Below are positions 63,268 through 64,000 of a stretch of DNA of 64,000 nt, piece after piece. Source of the stretch: Saccharofermentans sp. (lineage in GTDB: Bacteria > Bacillota > Clostridia > Saccharofermentanales > Saccharofermentanaceae). The position numbers were made by a program, and so were the translations under genes. Numbering within the stretch: the first letter of the stretch is position 1; each line of letters starts with the position of its first letter. The notes under the pieces were generated by a model. That model had not been told where the DNA came from and did not search any database. It saw nothing but the letters and a program-made list of their open reading frames with translations. Where the stretch lies: assembly GCA_024403675.1 (NCBI GenBank), contig JAKSRH010000007.1:17907-81906 (forward strand), read 5' to 3'.

Positions 63268-64000
63268 TTGAGATTTTTTAATAAAAAAGAAATCAGAAAC
63301 ATACTAGGATTAAATATTAGTAGAAATACATTTGGCACATCATATTCTAAGAACTGTTTAATCTTATATAGGATGCTTCCTTTCAAGAAAAAATTAGGTG
63401 ATTCTCATCAAAATGAAGTGCAAGTAATAGAAATAGCCAAGATTATATCTGAACAAGGCTATAACGTTGATGTGATTGATTATGATAATTACACAATTAA
63501 ATTACGCAATACATATGATTTAATATTTGATATTTGTCCTGCTGAAAGACCTGTTTATCAGCACTGTTTATCTCCGAACGCGCGTAAAATACTCTATCTT
63601 ACAGGTAGTAATGCTTCCTTTGCGAATAATGCTGAACTTGAAAGGATAGAAAGTGTTTTTAATAGAAAAGGAGTAAGACTATTACCAAGACGACAGTCTC
63701 CTTGTTTGGGAAGAGAGATAGAATCATTTGATGGAACTATTATTATAGGTAATGAATATAACCTATCTACTTATGATAATTACGATTTAAAGAATAAGTA
63801 TATGGTTCCAAATACTGGTTATGATTTCGCATTCTCTAGAAATACTAGTCATAAAGATCCTAAAAAATTCCTTTATTTCGGTAGTGCAGGTTCGGTTCAT
63901 AAAGGATTAGATTTACTTCTGGATGTCTTTGCTCAAAATGATTTTCCATGTGAACTTTATGTTTGTGGAGGTTATGGGAACGAGGCCGATTTTGTGGAAG
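63268..64000 (+). CDS. Glycosyltransferase (GT-B type), N-terminal part
   Basis: The frame is open to the right edge, so the 3' end is missing. TTG 63268 with GGAG nine bases upstream is the likely start; an in-frame ATG at 63253 would overlap the previous gene by 11 bases. About 244 residues are visible: a Rossmann-like N-terminal part (EVQVIEIAKIISEQGYNVDVIDY) and the start of the second domain (FLYFGSAGSVHKGLDLLLDVF), as in GT4-like enzymes. Confidence 0.7.
   Translation, partial: MRFFNKKEIRNILGLNISRNTFGTSYSKNCLILYRMLPFKKKLGDSHQNEVQVIEIAKIISEQGYNVDVIDYDNYTIKLRNTYDLIFDICPAERPVYQHCLSPNARKILYLTGSNASFANNAELERIESVFNRKGVRLLPRRQSPCLGREIESFDGTIIIGNEYNLSTYDNYDLKNKYMVPNTGYDFAFSRNTSHKDPKKFLYFGSAGSVHKGLDLLLDVFAQNDFPCELYVCGGYGNEADFVE

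Overview
The window looks like the chromosome of a low-GC, Gram-positive anaerobe of the Clostridia, most plausibly a Lachnospiraceae member of the Butyrivibrio/Pseudobutyrivibrio kind. The basis is: many lipoproteins with acidic Thr/Glu-rich linkers, strong GGAGG ribosome binding sites, a type III glutamine synthetase next to an Amt transporter with a fused PII domain, an ANTAR-type nitrogen regulator, the DapL route to lysine/diaminopimelate, and a trp operon under a T-box. The genus is an inference. I saw no rRNA, tRNA, CRISPR array, transposase or phage structural gene.

Layout. 0-7.2 kb: lipoproteins, a voltage-gated K+ channel, an SseB-like protein, an NlpC/P60 peptidase and a gene remnant. 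7.3-11.4 kb: an unknown protein, a metallo-beta-lactamase-fold hydrolase and a membrane Rossmann/RyR-domain sensor. 11.4-18.8 kb: the most unusual part, a duplicated module in which a winged-helix/helical protein is followed by a roughly 400-base structured intergenic region and then a Lon-like AAA+ ATPase without a protease domain. The second copy also has a sigma-70-like factor, a HIRAN-like protein and a small Cys-containing protein. The two intergenic regions share a promoter-like block, a 46-48-base spacing and an inverted TCAGAC/GTCTGA pair, so each may encode a small RNA or leader. 18.8-20 kb: small proteins and a macrodomain protein.

20-40 kb is a nitrogen and amino acid block: type III GS, Amt-PII, CTP synthase, both glutamate synthase subunits, type I GS, an ANTAR regulator, DapF and DapL. 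The leaders of glnN, amt and (less completely) pyrG carry stem-loops with hexanucleotide loops of consensus A-R-N-G-G-Y that overlap terminator-like hairpins. That is the RNA target expected for an ANTAR protein, so the regulator at 37 kb probably controls these leaders by antitermination. Two hypothetical membrane proteins, a PD-(D/E)XK-like protein and a lipoprotein sit between.

39.8-41.1 kb: a lipoprotein-anchored barnase with its barstar, and a possible small membrane peptide. 41.1-47.9 kb: a complete trpEGDCFBA operon behind a Trp-specific T-box. 48-54 kb: lipoproteins related to those at the left end, a CCA-adding enzyme whose promoter suggests leaderless mRNA, a candidate structured small RNA, a TetR regulator and a membrane protein. 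54.2 kb to the end: an AT-rich surface polysaccharide cluster of glycosyltransferases (GT4, GT2, WbsX, GT92-like, GT11 fucosyltransferase and a membrane GT-C-like protein), running off the right edge.
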